NCBI GenBank assembly: GCA_002816585.1
Contig: MUCT01000010.1
Coordinates: 1-64,000, forward strand
From: SAR202 cluster bacterium Io17-Chloro-G6
GTDB lineage: Bacteria; Chloroflexota; Dehalococcoidia; UBA3495
DNA length: 64,000 nucleotides
Reading direction: 5' to 3'
In this document: one piece after another, positions 16,641-25,172 of the stretch
Layout of the letters: each line of letters starts with the position of its first letter
How positions within the stretch are numbered: position 1 is the first letter of the stretch
The notes under the pieces: generated by a model
Databases searched by the model: none
What the model saw: only the letters and a program-made list of their open reading frames with translations
Told to the model about the DNA's origin: nothing
Position numbers and translations under genes: made by a program

Positions 16641-17210
16641 TTATGTGCCGGTGGTTAGGGCGCCAATTATCAGATGATGCAATTCCGTGGCCCGCTGGGC
16701 GACAAGTTCTGGCGTTATGCCGCCCAGGGGATGGGGGATGCCTAGAGGCTGAAAACCTTCCCGCCCAAATACCCTAGCGTGCCGATGTGCCGAGTTCAAG
16801 AACGGGTCGGTGCAGATGACGATAGTCGGGACTCCGCGGTTCTCCAGGGCCATGGCATCGTGCATACAGCACGCGGTGCAGGACCCTCAATCCGCGATGG
16901 CCGTGATCACAAAATCGCACCGGGAAGCCAGATCGTCGATGATATCGTCAGCGGCGGGCCGGGAATAAACATACTTATCGGCGGCGATGCCTTCCCGCAA
17001 TTCAAAGTCTTTTTCCAGCAGTTCCTTCACTCCTTGGAGCAGGAGGCTGGCGTTGGCTTTGCGGTTGCCCAGAAAGCCGCCGACCCGGCCGTGGATGGTC
17101 TCCAGACGCGGGGCCGGCCTCCAGCGGGAATAGGCCTCGGGGTCTATGGGTGAAAGCAGGCCCATCTCATCGAGGCGAGCCTTCAAATCTGCTCCGGGTG
17201 GGCTTACCAT
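16641..17210 (-). CDS. UGSC-family selenoprotein, read through in-frame TGA (copy 2)
   Basis: On the minus strand, a 107-codon segment (17210-16890) is followed by TGA (16889-16887) and continues in frame to 16641. Read through, this gives 189 residues with U108-G-S-C111 in the context AIAD-U-GSCTACC-MHDAMALENRGVPT. Flanking residues match copy 1 (AD-U-GSCT, HDA, LE-RG), and the N-terminal GGFLGNRKANASLLL also aligns. This copy has two further cysteines, C114 and C115, after the motif. A hairpin with a GU loop lies at exactly the same distance from the TGA as in copy 1. The gene starts 25 nt after the partner gene's stop, with aaggaag before the ATG, so the two are likely one operon. The reaction is unknown; a thiol/selenol redox role is inferred from the motif. 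Confidence 0.87.
16859..16873 (-). promoter_or_regulatory. Candidate bacterial SECIS hairpin of UGSC gene 2
   Basis: Read on the minus strand: cgtgc (16873-16869), loop tgtat (16868-16864), gcacg (16863-16859). The loop begins 19 nt after the last base of the TGA, identical to copy 1, and the loop again has the form NGTAT. The stem is shorter (5 bp against 8), but the conserved geometry supports a SelB recognition element. Confidence 0.68.
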
Positions 17211-17235
17211 GATCTTCCTTATGCCAGGTTTATTT

Positions 17236-18279
17236 CTAAGCCAGTTCTATCTTTCGGGTGACCCGCCGGGAGCCCCAGCCGGGAAGATAGACCGAATGAG
17301 GACCGCCGCGGCCACCGGCCACCATGATGTGGATGCGGTCTGCGGCCCGTACCACTGGGACCATCTGGTCGTCATCGTTTGGATCCACGAACCGGGGCCA
17401 AAAATGTCCTCGCTGGGCGTCGCCCTGGGGTGGTCCTCCATGTTTCAGAGCTTTGACCGGCTTCCTGGCGTGTTCGAATAGAAACTGTCGGATGTCTTGC
17501 TTGCGCCAGCCGCCGTCGCTAAGGAAGCGGGCGTGTTCCGGGCCGATGGCCACGAAGGTGTCGCCCATCACGTACATCTGTACATTGCCCAAAGTGCACA
17601 TCGTGTCGGCCAACACCGTCAGAAAGTCTCTGGGGTCGTTGGCGTGGTACATGATGTTATGGGGAGCCTCAGCCGGAAAGACGGTCACGGCGCTGTCCGA
17701 CGGATCCAACCCGGCGTCGGTGTGCAGGGGCTCCCAAGGATTGGCATCCTGGTCCTCCGCGACGCAGTAGGTGTAGGCGCCGGGATGGCCAAAGGTGGCT
17801 TTGTTGGTCTCTCCGGGAATGGCCCCACCAAGGTTGACCAGGGCCAACTTGACGGCCCGGCCGATGGTGGCGTTGGCCCGCCATCCTGCTCCAAAACAGT
17901 TGTAGCCGCCGTTGATGTCCAACTCTTTAACTATCGGGCCGCTGACGATAACCAACGGCGTGTGAATTCCGGTGGAGCACATGACACCGCGAAGATTGAA
18001 GCGGTCGTCCATCATCGCCTCGATGGCGGTGATGACCACCGGCATGTGCTCGGGCAGGCAGCCGGCCATCACCGCGTTCACCGCGATACGTTCGACGGTC
18101 GCCTTACCACCCAACGGAGGGAGTTCAGCAATAATCTCCGATGCGTCCCGGCCAGTGGATTCGACGAACTGCTTGACCCGGCTTTCGGTGGGAGGGACCA
18201 CGGGCAGACCGTCGGTCCAGCCGGTTTCAAACATCAATTCAATGGCGTCAGCGAGACCAATGGCGTCGGAGGAGACCAT
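17236..18279 (-). CDS. UGSC-associated conserved protein, function unknown (copy 2)
   Basis: A 347-residue paralog of the protein at 12960-14000. Shared blocks are GWTDGLPVVPPT (~20-31), AVNAVMAGC (67-74ish), a GAGWRANATIGRAVKL region (~130-145), YTYCVAED (~169-176) with NPWEPLH, PHNI and IGPEHA. Cysteines at 74 and 172 match those of copy 1. No catalytic domain is recognised. It is the first gene of a minus-strand unit that continues with UGSC gene 2 (25 nt away), the NHL protein, the LLM enzyme and the thioesterase. The ATG at 18279 is used; a GTG five codons upstream (18294) is the alternative start. Confidence 0.8.
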   Translation of the reverse strand: MVSSDAIGLADAIELMFETGWTDGLPVVPPTESRVKQFVESTGRDASEIIAELPPLGGKATVERIAVNAVMAGCLPEHMPVVITAIEAMMDDRFNLRGVMCSTGIHTPLVIVSGPIVKELDINGGYNCFGAGWRANATIGRAVKLALVNLGGAIPGETNKATFGHPGAYTYCVAEDQDANPWEPLHTDAGLDPSDSAVTVFPAEAPHNIMYHANDPRDFLTVLADTMCTLGNVQMYVMGDTFVAIGPEHARFLSDGGWRKQDIRQFLFEHARKPVKALKHGGPPQGDAQRGHFWPRFVDPNDDDQMVPVVRAADRIHIMVAGGRGGPHSVYLPGWGSRRVTRKIELA

Positions 18280-18490
18280 GTTTGTTCTAAGCACCTCTGT
18301 TTCCGGTCTAGGGCCTTCGTTTTACCGGGATGGGGTCAAATGATGGGCGCACGCGGCCAGCGGATGGGCTGTTGCGAGTGTAATCTGGGTGCCATTTGCT
18401 GTCAACGCGTTCCAGGGTTGGGGAAGGGGTGGATGGGGAGGATGGCCGAACGAGGACCGAAACGAGGATTGATGATGTTTCGTATGTTGG

Positions 18491-18531
18491 AAAAAACAAT
18501 GGCCGCACCTATCCGGCAGGTGCGGCCATTG
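18491..18531 (-). terminator. Intrinsic terminator for the exported-protein gene
   Basis: A perfect 14-bp stem (18497-18510 with 18518-18531, ggccgcacct core) and a 7-nt loop are followed on the minus strand by six T (18496-18491). It lies 71 nt downstream of the stop at 18602. Confidence 0.88.
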
Positions 18532-18601
18532 ATGGGGCTGTGGAGACGCCTCTTTATGCGACAGATTTGAGCTATTCGCGAACCATTTTCAGAATCTCGA
18601 T

Positions 18602-19063
18602 TTAATCACTGCTAACCTTGTGGTATGGCACACGGAGAACACTGAATTGAAATTCAAGGACATTGTCGTCCACAGCTTCGAAGGTTACGGGGAATGGTCC
18701 GACTGGATCGCCCTTTAGCTCGTTCGTGGGGTCCTTGAGGCACTGGATGGTAATTGGCACCACCAAATTCCCGCCCTCAACTGTGCCCGATCCAGAAAGT
18801 TTTCCACGACCACCACCGCATGTTTTAACGAAGGTTTCACTCAGTCCGACGTCAAACGTTCCGACCCCATCATAGGTAATCGACAATTTATTGAAGCCGC
18901 CGTCGCTGGGATCGACTGCCATCCAAAGACCGACAAATCCTTCATGCTCTCCAGCTTTTGCGGTCGAGTTAAATTGACCCACATTCAAGAAAGCAGCCAA
19001 AGCAATCAGAGCCAGCAATACGGCGATAACCGATATTTTGCGCCCAGAAACTAAATTACCCAT
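18602..19063 (-). CDS. Exported or membrane-anchored hypothetical protein
   Basis: A 153-residue protein with an N-terminal signal or anchor: basic residues (SGRK) then a hydrophobic run ISVIAVLLALIALAAFLNVG, ending near STAKAGEHEG, where an AKA site suggests cleavage. The mature part is a Gly-rich beta protein (GLWMAVDPSDGG, GTFDVGLSETFVKTCGGGRG, FEAVDDNVLEFQF) with two cysteines that could form a disulfide outside the cytoplasm. No family was recognised. RBS aaggagga precedes the ATG, and it has its own strong terminator, so it is probably monocistronic. Confidence 0.75.
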   Translation of the reverse strand: MGNLVSGRKISVIAVLLALIALAAFLNVGQFNSTAKAGEHEGFVGLWMAVDPSDGGFNKLSITYDGVGTFDVGLSETFVKTCGGGRGKLSGSGTVEGGNLVVPITIQCLKDPTNELKGDPVGPFPVTFEAVDDNVLEFQFSVLRVPYHKVSSD

Positions 19064-19463
19064 TGTCGTTCCTCCTTATCTTTTCTCTACATTTCGTGTG
19101 ATTTAACAGCCCTGCTCATCATCAATTCACCACTGGCGCATATTTCAAAGTCACCTCCTGACGATCATCCGCGGAACCATAAGTTCTGCTAATCCTGCAC
19201 CTGGCCACCATTTCCTTTCCCTGGCTCGATTGGCCGCGGCGCGCCGATCACCGCTTGAGAAATCGAGTGGCGCCGGCATCGCCGCGGCGCGGGCCCATGG
19301 AACGCCGCTAGGACGTTCCGGAATGGAGATTACGCAGGATCATGGACCCAAACATCCGCAGATATGCCCAACTAGGAAGAGAAGGCTTAAGCGGCGAGGA
19401 AGGTCGTCCAATGGGCATAAATGCCCACGTTTGCGCCAGGTCAGCAGAATGAAATCTTTGGCG
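19064..19463. other. Intergenic stretch upstream of the exported-protein gene
   Basis: About 400 nt without recognisable genes. It must hold the minus-strand promoter of the exported-protein gene. An 84-codon plus-strand frame here is basic and low-complexity and not credible. Confidence 0.35.
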
Positions 19464-22454
19464 TCAGAGGGGGAGATGGCTTAGGGCGAAGGTAGTAGCC
19501 TCCGCCCTGTTTCGGACGTGGATCTTGGCGTAGATGTTGGAAATATGGCGCTGCACCGTGCGTTCGCTGAGAACCAATTCTCTGGCGATCTCACGGTTGG
19601 TCTTGCCTTGGGCTAGGTAGGTCAGCACCTCTGCCTCTCGCTGGGTTAGACCGCCGGGGTAGGTCGGCCTGGGTCCAAGATGTATTGCGGCCAACTCCTG
19701 AAGCGCTACTACCCGTTCCCTTAAAGGACGCATCCCCAGCCCGCCGGAGATGGCTAGAGCCTCGTCTAGCAAAGACATGACCTTGATTCGGGTCTCTTCC
19801 TCCATTCGTCTTGGTCCCGCCAAATGGCGAAGAAGAACCTCAGCGTAGTCGTGGCAGGTCCAGGCTAGGGCGGGTCTGAATCCACCCAGGCGGCAGAATG
19901 TCAAACAATCCTCGAAGTGCGAGGCTGCATCATCCAACCGGCCCACGGCGCTGGCAAGAAGTCCCAGTACTCTGTCTTGGGGGAAGCCGCTCAAAGTGCC
20001 GAATCCCGCGCCCGGCGATTCCGCCAGGTCAACATAGTTTTCCGCAGCCGCGACGGAGTTCCCACCGAACGCACTCAGTAACGAGCTGCCAATTCTGGCG
20101 AATGCGCTGACGCCTGGAGTTGAAGTTGGCGAATCGAGAACCATAGTGTTGAATTCTGCAGCGGTAACGACGAGGGCGGTCACACCTGTGAAACGCATGC
20201 TTTCGGCGATTGCCATTGCCACGAACGCGCGCTCTACGTTCGGTCCAGGCGCCGATTGTCTGGCCACCTCCACGAATTGATCCAAGTAGGCGCGGCCCTC
20301 TTCGATGTTCCCCAGATCGTATTCCAAGCGTAGTCTAGACTTAAGAAGTCTGGGATCTCTGGGAGCGGCCGTTAGGCCCCGGTCACTGAACTCACGCGCG
20401 GCGTCGAAATCACCAACCGAGTAGGCGACTGCAGCAACGGCATACAGGGCACGGGAACCGTATTGGGGATGGCGCAACCGGTCCCAAAGAGGAAGCATGG
20501 CCGTAGCGTGCCCTGCCGCGCCCTTCAGGTCGCCAGCTGTCGCCAACGAAAAAAGACACCACATCCGGGCCATCAACTCTGCCCGGGGGTTATCAACGCG
20601 GCCGGCCAGTTCCACCGCGCGGAGACCTTTCGCCAAAGCTTCGGTCAATTTTACGTGATAACCGTCCACATCACAGGCAAAGGATAACGTTTGCAACTCC
20701 AGGTGGGCGTCGCCATTTTTTGTGGCGATGTCCAGGGCAGTATTGAAGGCTTGGCTAGCGGTTTCGTAGTCCACTTCCTCAAGTCCCATGACCCTGCCAT
20801 AGCTGGCTTGCAGGCGGCCCGCTTGGAGGGAATCCTTTGGAACCAAGTCCAGAGACCGGGTGAGAAGCTGCCTCGCGCCGGTGACGTACCCAGCAATGAG
20901 AGGCAATGGATACACGGCAATATCTACTGCCCGGTCCACATCACCGGAGCTTACACACTGATCGAAAGCCCGTGTAAAACTGGTCATCACATCACTGGCC
21001 TGGGATAATTGCCCTATTGCTAGCTGGGCCCGGCCGAGCCCGAAAAAAAGCTCGGCTGCAATTTGGTCTGGAGCGGGCCCTAACCCATTCAGATCTAAAC
21101 CCTTTGCGGTTAGCCCTAACCGGAAATGCTCCAGCGCATCTTCCCAGGCGTAACGGTCCAGTGCCCGCTCTCCCGCCTGAAAGGAATAACTCACTACTTT
21201 GCTAGGGCCGGTAACCGCCTCTGCTTGGGCAAAGTGATAAGCCAGCTCCGTGGTGTGGTCCCCAGATTGGTCACCGTATAACGCCTCCAGCGTTTCTCCG
21301 ATTCTGGCATGAAGTCTCACTCTTCTGCTGGTGGACAGCCGTTCCAGCAGAGTCTGCTGGACCAGGGCGTGGTTAAACCGGTAAACGTCGCCTTGACCTG
21401 GGACCTCTTGGATTAAATACGCTGCCAACGCTTCGTCCACCAACTCCAACAACTGGACCTCGGTGATGTCTTGGCTCAAGATTCGTAACATCCCGAAGTC
21501 GAACTGACGACCTATCACCGCAGCTGTGGCAAGAATGCCTTGACACTCCTGGGAAAGCCGGTTGAGGCGCTGTCCAATTACTTCCAGCACATTTCGAGGT
21601 ATTTCCAGCCCGTTTGGAACGTCGGCCTCGAGCCCACCATTAGCCTCGCGCTTTTCCTCCAGCAGCCGCATGACCTCCGTCATAAAAAATGGATTTCCCT
21701 CGGTGTGCCTATATATGGCTTGGGCTAATTGCGGTGGCGGCTCAGAGCCTCTGACATTCCGAATCCAATGCACGACATCGTCGCTCTCCAGACCTTCCAG
21801 CGCCTCCCGGTGGAAAACTTCGCTGCCGGCCAACTGGGCCAAGGTATTAGACAGCGAGTGTGAACGGGATATTTCGATGTCCCGGTAGATCCCCAGCACC
21901 ATAATCTTGCTATCGGACACCTGGCGAGCCAAGAACTCCAGCAACAAAAGAGACGGTTGATCCGCCCACTGCAGGTCATCCAGCACCAGTATCAGAGACT
22001 GGGATTGGGCGACGTTCGTCAGAAATGTGGCTATCGAGTTAAACAGGCGAAAGCGGGCTTGCTCAGGTTCTACGGGAGTTGGCAGCTCAAGGTCGGAAAG
22101 CTTCTCACGGACCTCGGGGATAATCTCGAGAATATCGGCTGCGCCAGGCCCCATTTGGGCGGCAAGTAGCTCGGCGTCGGCTCGTTGCACATAAGATCGG
22201 ATGGGTTGCACCCATGGCCAGTAGGAAGGAGCGCCTTGTTGTTCCTGGCACCAGCCCCAGAATGTCTCCACTCCTAGACTGCTGGCATGGTAGGTCAACT
22301 CTTGGGCGAGCCGGGTCTTGCCGATGCCGGGCTCTCCAGCCAGCATCACCACGCGGCCGTGACCGGACATGGCTTCGTCCAGCACAGCCCTCAGACCGGC
22401 CATCTCCTTCTCCCGCCCAACGAATATGTTGGATGACCCTATTTGGGGGTTCAC
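19464..22454 (-). CDS. Large ATP-binding LuxR-family transcriptional regulator
   Basis: A protein of roughly 1000 residues with the MalT/LAL-type layout. The N-terminal P-loop ATPase has FVGREKEMAGLRAVLDEA, Walker A GEPGIGKTRLAQEL and Walker B LILVLDDLQWADQPSLLLLEFLA. A long TPR-like helical region follows, and a C-terminal LuxR helix-turn-helix: LTQREAEVLTYLAQGKTNREIARELVLSERTVQRHISNIY. Such regulators sense a ligand through the helical part and activate target promoters when ATP-bound. The start is uncertain: the frame is open to 22718 but overlaps the upstream gene and a hairpin, so the GTG at 22454, just before the ATPase domain, is taken; ATG 22577 is an alternative. The target genes are unknown, possibly its neighbours. 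Confidence 0.85.
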   Translation of the reverse strand: MNPQIGSSNIFVGREKEMAGLRAVLDEAMSGHGRVVMLAGEPGIGKTRLAQELTYHASSLGVETFWGWCQEQQGAPSYWPWVQPIRSYVQRADAELLAAQMGPGAADILEIIPEVREKLSDLELPTPVEPEQARFRLFNSIATFLTNVAQSQSLILVLDDLQWADQPSLLLLEFLARQVSDSKIMVLGIYRDIEISRSHSLSNTLAQLAGSEVFHREALEGLESDDVVHWIRNVRGSEPPPQLAQAIYRHTEGNPFFMTEVMRLLEEKREANGGLEADVPNGLEIPRNVLEVIGQRLNRLSQECQGILATAAVIGRQFDFGMLRILSQDITEVQLLELVDEALAAYLIQEVPGQGDVYRFNHALVQQTLLERLSTSRRVRLHARIGETLEALYGDQSGDHTTELAYHFAQAEAVTGPSKVVSYSFQAGERALDRYAWEDALEHFRLGLTAKGLDLNGLGPAPDQIAAELFFGLGRAQLAIGQLSQASDVMTSFTRAFDQCVSSGDVDRAVDIAVYPLPLIAGYVTGARQLLTRSLDLVPKDSLQAGRLQASYGRVMGLEEVDYETASQAFNTALDIATKNGDAHLELQTLSFACDVDGYHVKLTEALAKGLRAVELAGRVDNPRAELMARMWCLFSLATAGDLKGAAGHATAMLPLWDRLRHPQYGSRALYAVAAVAYSVGDFDAAREFSDRGLTAAPRDPRLLKSRLRLEYDLGNIEEGRAYLDQFVEVARQSAPGPNVERAFVAMAIAESMRFTGVTALVVTAAEFNTMVLDSPTSTPGVSAFARIGSSLLSAFGGNSVAAAENYVDLAESPGAGFGTLSGFPQDRVLGLLASAVGRLDDAASHFEDCLTFCRLGGFRPALAWTCHDYAEVLLRHLAGPRRMEEETRIKVMSLLDEALAISGGLGMRPLRERVVALQELAAIHLGPRPTYPGGLTQREAEVLTYLAQGKTNREIARELVLSERTVQRHISNIYAKIHVRNRAEATTFALSHLPL

Positions 22455-22554
22455 ATAACTCAGCCTGGTTGCAGGATGTTGTAATTCTACACCCAATAGA
22501 AATGTGCCAGATGTAGGCGAATCGGCGACGGCGTGCGCGGATAGGTCAGAATAG

Positions 22555-22593
22555 AGAAACCTCTGGCGGAGCAACATCGCGCCAGAGGTTTCT
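22555..22593. terminator. Hairpin after the third LLM gene
   Basis: A perfect 14-bp stem (22555-22568 with 22580-22593; core aaacctctggcg) and an 11-nt loop lie between the LLM stop (22661) and the LuxR gene. Neither flank has a strong T-run (tttctct on the minus strand, tttcttt on the plus), so terminator activity is likely but could be partial. Confidence 0.55.
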
Positions 22594-22660
22594 TTGGGCA
22601 TTATCGGAAATACCGGCAAACGCAGAAAACGGGGCGAGCCACAGGAAACGCGGCGAGCCG

Positions 22661-23842
22661 CTAGGCGGTGGCGCCTACTTTGCCTTTGAAGGCGGGCATG
22701 ACCTCTTTCCCGAACCATTCAAGTTGATCGGTGATCACGCTTTGGGGGGTGCCCACCGGGTGGCTAACGCCGATCCGTTCCAGCCCGGGGTAATCCTTCT
22801 CGACCGCCTTGAGTTGCTCGATAATCCGCTCCGGCGGCCCAGCTAAGAAGGCCTGTTGCTCCACGGCGCTCTGGATCGAAGGCAAGCCGGCCGTGGGCGC
22901 GCGCCGGGGGTCGCTGATGATCTCGATTTGTTCGTCAGACAGAGCACGGTGCAGGCGGAGCGGGCCAAACATTTTGAGGTTCTCTTCGTAGAAGCCCTGG
23001 GCCTCGTCCATCGCCTGTTCCACGGTGGGCGCCAGGTGGTAGTGAAAACCAATGCTCAGTCCCTCGCCGGGTTGGGCGTCGGTCTTGCCGGCCCGCACCA
23101 TGGCGTCGCGGTAACCGTAGATGACGCTGTCCATGGCCCCGCCCTCCGCGACTCCACCGCCCAGGATACCCTTAATTCCATGCTTGACCATGAAGTCCAT
23201 GGCGCGCTGGGTGCCGCCTTGGATGGGCTGCCAGCACTCTACTGGGAGGGTCGCAGGCCGCGGGACCAAGGTCAGCTCCTTCAGGGTGTAGCCACGGTAC
23301 GGCACCTCGGGAGGCAGGGTGTAATACTTGCCTTGGTGGGAGAAGGATTCGCTGTTGAACGCCTTGAAGATGATGTCAACCGCTTCTTCAAATTTCTCCC
23401 GGTTGGCGTCCTGGTCGGTTAGGGGAGAGCCAAAGGTCTCGACTTCACGGGTGTGGTACCCACGGCCGACGCCAAAAATAACCCGACCTTTCGTCAGGAT
23501 ATCGGCGGTGGCGAAGTCCTCGGCCAGGCGAAGAGGGTGCCACATGGGGGCGATGTTGAAGCCACAGCCAAACTTAATGTTCTTGGTCAGGTGGGCCAGG
23601 TGAACATTGAGCATGATCAGGTTGGGGATACACTCGTAGCCCTCAGGCTGGAAGTGGTGCTCGGCCATCCACATGGTGTCGAACCCGTTGTTATCCAGCG
23701 TTTTCGCGATGGCTTCAGCCTTGCTATAGACCGTCATCAGGTGTTCGTTGTCGAAGGTACGGTCATTTACCGCGGTGCCGCCGTAACCGACGTCGGTCAT
23801 GTCCACGTGACCGGCATATAAGCTGTCGAATTTTGTGATCAT
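22661..23842 (-). CDS. LLM class flavin-dependent oxidoreductase (paralog 3)
   Basis: A 393-residue luciferase-like monooxygenase of the longer, bacterial-luciferase alkanal type. It starts MITKFDSLYAGHVDM and contains NGFDTMWMAEHHFQPEG, KFGCGFNIAPMWHPLRLAED, GRVIFGVGRGYHTREVETFG and LPVECWQPIQGG. It is only distantly related to paralogs 1 and 2 in this window. ATG 23842 follows gtgagg; the longer frame upstream lacks family sequence. The preceding small cupin gene on the same strand may be co-regulated, but 146 nt separate them. Confidence 0.87.
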   Translation of the reverse strand: MITKFDSLYAGHVDMTDVGYGGTAVNDRTFDNEHLMTVYSKAEAIAKTLDNNGFDTMWMAEHHFQPEGYECIPNLIMLNVHLAHLTKNIKFGCGFNIAPMWHPLRLAEDFATADILTKGRVIFGVGRGYHTREVETFGSPLTDQDANREKFEEAVDIIFKAFNSESFSHQGKYYTLPPEVPYRGYTLKELTLVPRPATLPVECWQPIQGGTQRAMDFMVKHGIKGILGGGVAEGGAMDSVIYGYRDAMVRAGKTDAQPGEGLSIGFHYHLAPTVEQAMDEAQGFYEENLKMFGPLRLHRALSDEQIEIISDPRRAPTAGLPSIQSAVEQQAFLAGPPERIIEQLKAVEKDYPGLERIGVSHPVGTPQSVITDQLEWFGKEVMPAFKGKVGATA

Positions 23843-23988
23843 TTTGACCTCACTTTCCCCATATTTGGGTTTTCGTTTGGGTGGGTTTGGCAATAATTCC
23901 AGGGTTATTTAATCGCCATTATAGATAATGAGCTTTTGCTGTCAACCAAAACCAGTCTCCACGCTATGTCAACGGTCGTCCCGAAAAT

Positions 23989-24324
23989 CTAGTCAGGAAT
24001 ACCCATGGAAACTGACGTGTACGTCCCGCCGATGGATTTGGTGACGTGGCCTTGACCGGTCATGTCTTCAGCCAGCAGCACATCGCCGGCCTGAAACTGG
24101 CGGGTCGTGCCGTCGCCAACGGAGACTTCCATCTGGCCGTCAATGATGAACAGGTATTGGCGCCGCCCCGGATGATGCCAATCGCTGAAGCTATTCTCGG
24201 CGGACTTGCGGAAGACCAAATCCTCACCAGGCTTGGTAGGGATTCGCTCGACAGATTCTGTGGGGGAGGCCATGTCTTCAAAATGGGACTGGCCATCATC
24301 GCCGGTATAGATACGCACAATCAT
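23989..24324 (-). CDS. Small cupin-domain protein
   Basis: A 111-residue single cupin. The conserved strands are present as DWHHPGRRQYLFIIDGQMEVSVGDG (motif 1, with His ligands in WHHPGRRQYL) and FQAGDVLLAEDMTGQGHVT (motif 2, with the late His). These beta-barrel proteins bind metals and act as dioxygenases, isomerases or sensors. Nothing indicates which. It lies between the LLM gene and the ABC operon, both on the same strand. Confidence 0.8.
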   Translation of the reverse strand: MIVRIYTGDDGQSHFEDMASPTESVERIPTKPGEDLVFRKSAENSFSDWHHPGRRQYLFIIDGQMEVSVGDGTTRQFQAGDVLLAEDMTGQGHVTKSIGGTYTSVSMGIPD

Positions 24325-24443
24325 TCCTAAACCTCGAAAATCAGTTTTAGCCTTGGAATTCTACCGAACCCTGACAAGCAAAATTTGGGCCCTTCGCGCT
24401 CGGGAATATCGCCGAAGTATACACGAGCGCCGGACGGCCGACG

Positions 24444-25169
24444 CTAGATCTGGGAAACGATCTCTCCGTCCACTAGGTCCAACCGCCTCGCAGCCGTGGC
24501 CGCCAATTCCAGATCATGGGTCGCTACGATCACAGTGGCTCGTCTGGATGAGGCGACCTGGCCCAGTGTGTCGGCAATGGCCCGGGCTGTTGCGGTGTCC
24601 AGTTCCCCAGTGGGCTCGTCGGCGAACACCACTTCAGGGTTGGTCACCAACGCTCTAGCAATGGATACCCGCTGTTGTTCGCCCCCGGACAGTTCATAGG
24701 GCCGATGCCTCGCCCGGGTGCCGAGTCCCACATCCGACAGGGCCTGGGTGGCCCGCTGCCTCCGCTCTCGCCACGACACGCCGCCGATATGCAGAGGCAA
24801 TTCCACATTCTCCTGGGCAGACAGCAAGGGCATGAGCCCAAAGGATTGGAAAACGAAGCCGATCTTGCGCCGCCGCATATCCACCAAGTCCGCTTCCCGT
24901 AATTCGGCCAAATCCTCCCCGTGAAAGCGCACCGTCCCGGCGCTGGGCCGGTCCAATCCGGAGAGTAGGTTGAGCAGTGTAGTCTTGCCGGAACCGGAAC
25001 GGCCCGTCACCGCCAGGAATTCTCCCTGCTGGACGGTTAGGCTGATGGACGACAGGGCCGTGACCGCAGTGGCGCCGGAACCGAAGACCCGGCTGACACC
25101 CTCTGCCAAGATCACCAGCCCGTTGGGCGCGGTTGGGGACTGCCCGCCGGTTCCCGTGATGTTAGACAC
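24444..25169 (-). CDS. ABC transporter ATPase (LolD/MacB type), subunit 1
   Basis: A 241-residue ABC ATPase. Walker A is [16 protein letters not shown], the Q-loop [13 protein letters not shown], the signature [15 protein letters not shown], and Walker [13 protein letters not shown], the last being characteristic of the LolD/MacB/FtsE branch that drives FtsX-like permeases. It is the last gene of a four-gene minus-strand operon (two permeases and two ATPases), starting 3 nt after the previous gene's stop. The transporter probably exports or extracts a lipid, lipoprotein or peptide. Confidence 0.92.
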   Translation of the reverse strand: MSNITGTGGQSPTAPNGLVILAEGVSRVFGSGATAVTALSSISLTVQQGEFLAVTGRSGSGKTTLLNLLSGLDRPSAGTVRFHGEDLAELREADLVDMRRRKIGFVFQSFGLMPLLSAQENVELPLHIGGVSWRERRQRATQALSDVGLGTRARHRPYELSGGEQQRVSIARALVTNPEVVFADEPTGELDTATARAIADTLGQVASSRRATVIVATHDLELAATAARRLDLVDGEIVSQI

Positions 25170-25172
25170 CGC

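Noticed and set aside
19230..19484. 84-codon plus-strand frame with many Arg/Lys
   Set aside because: Low-complexity basic composition, no homology signal, and it overlaps the end of the LuxR gene.
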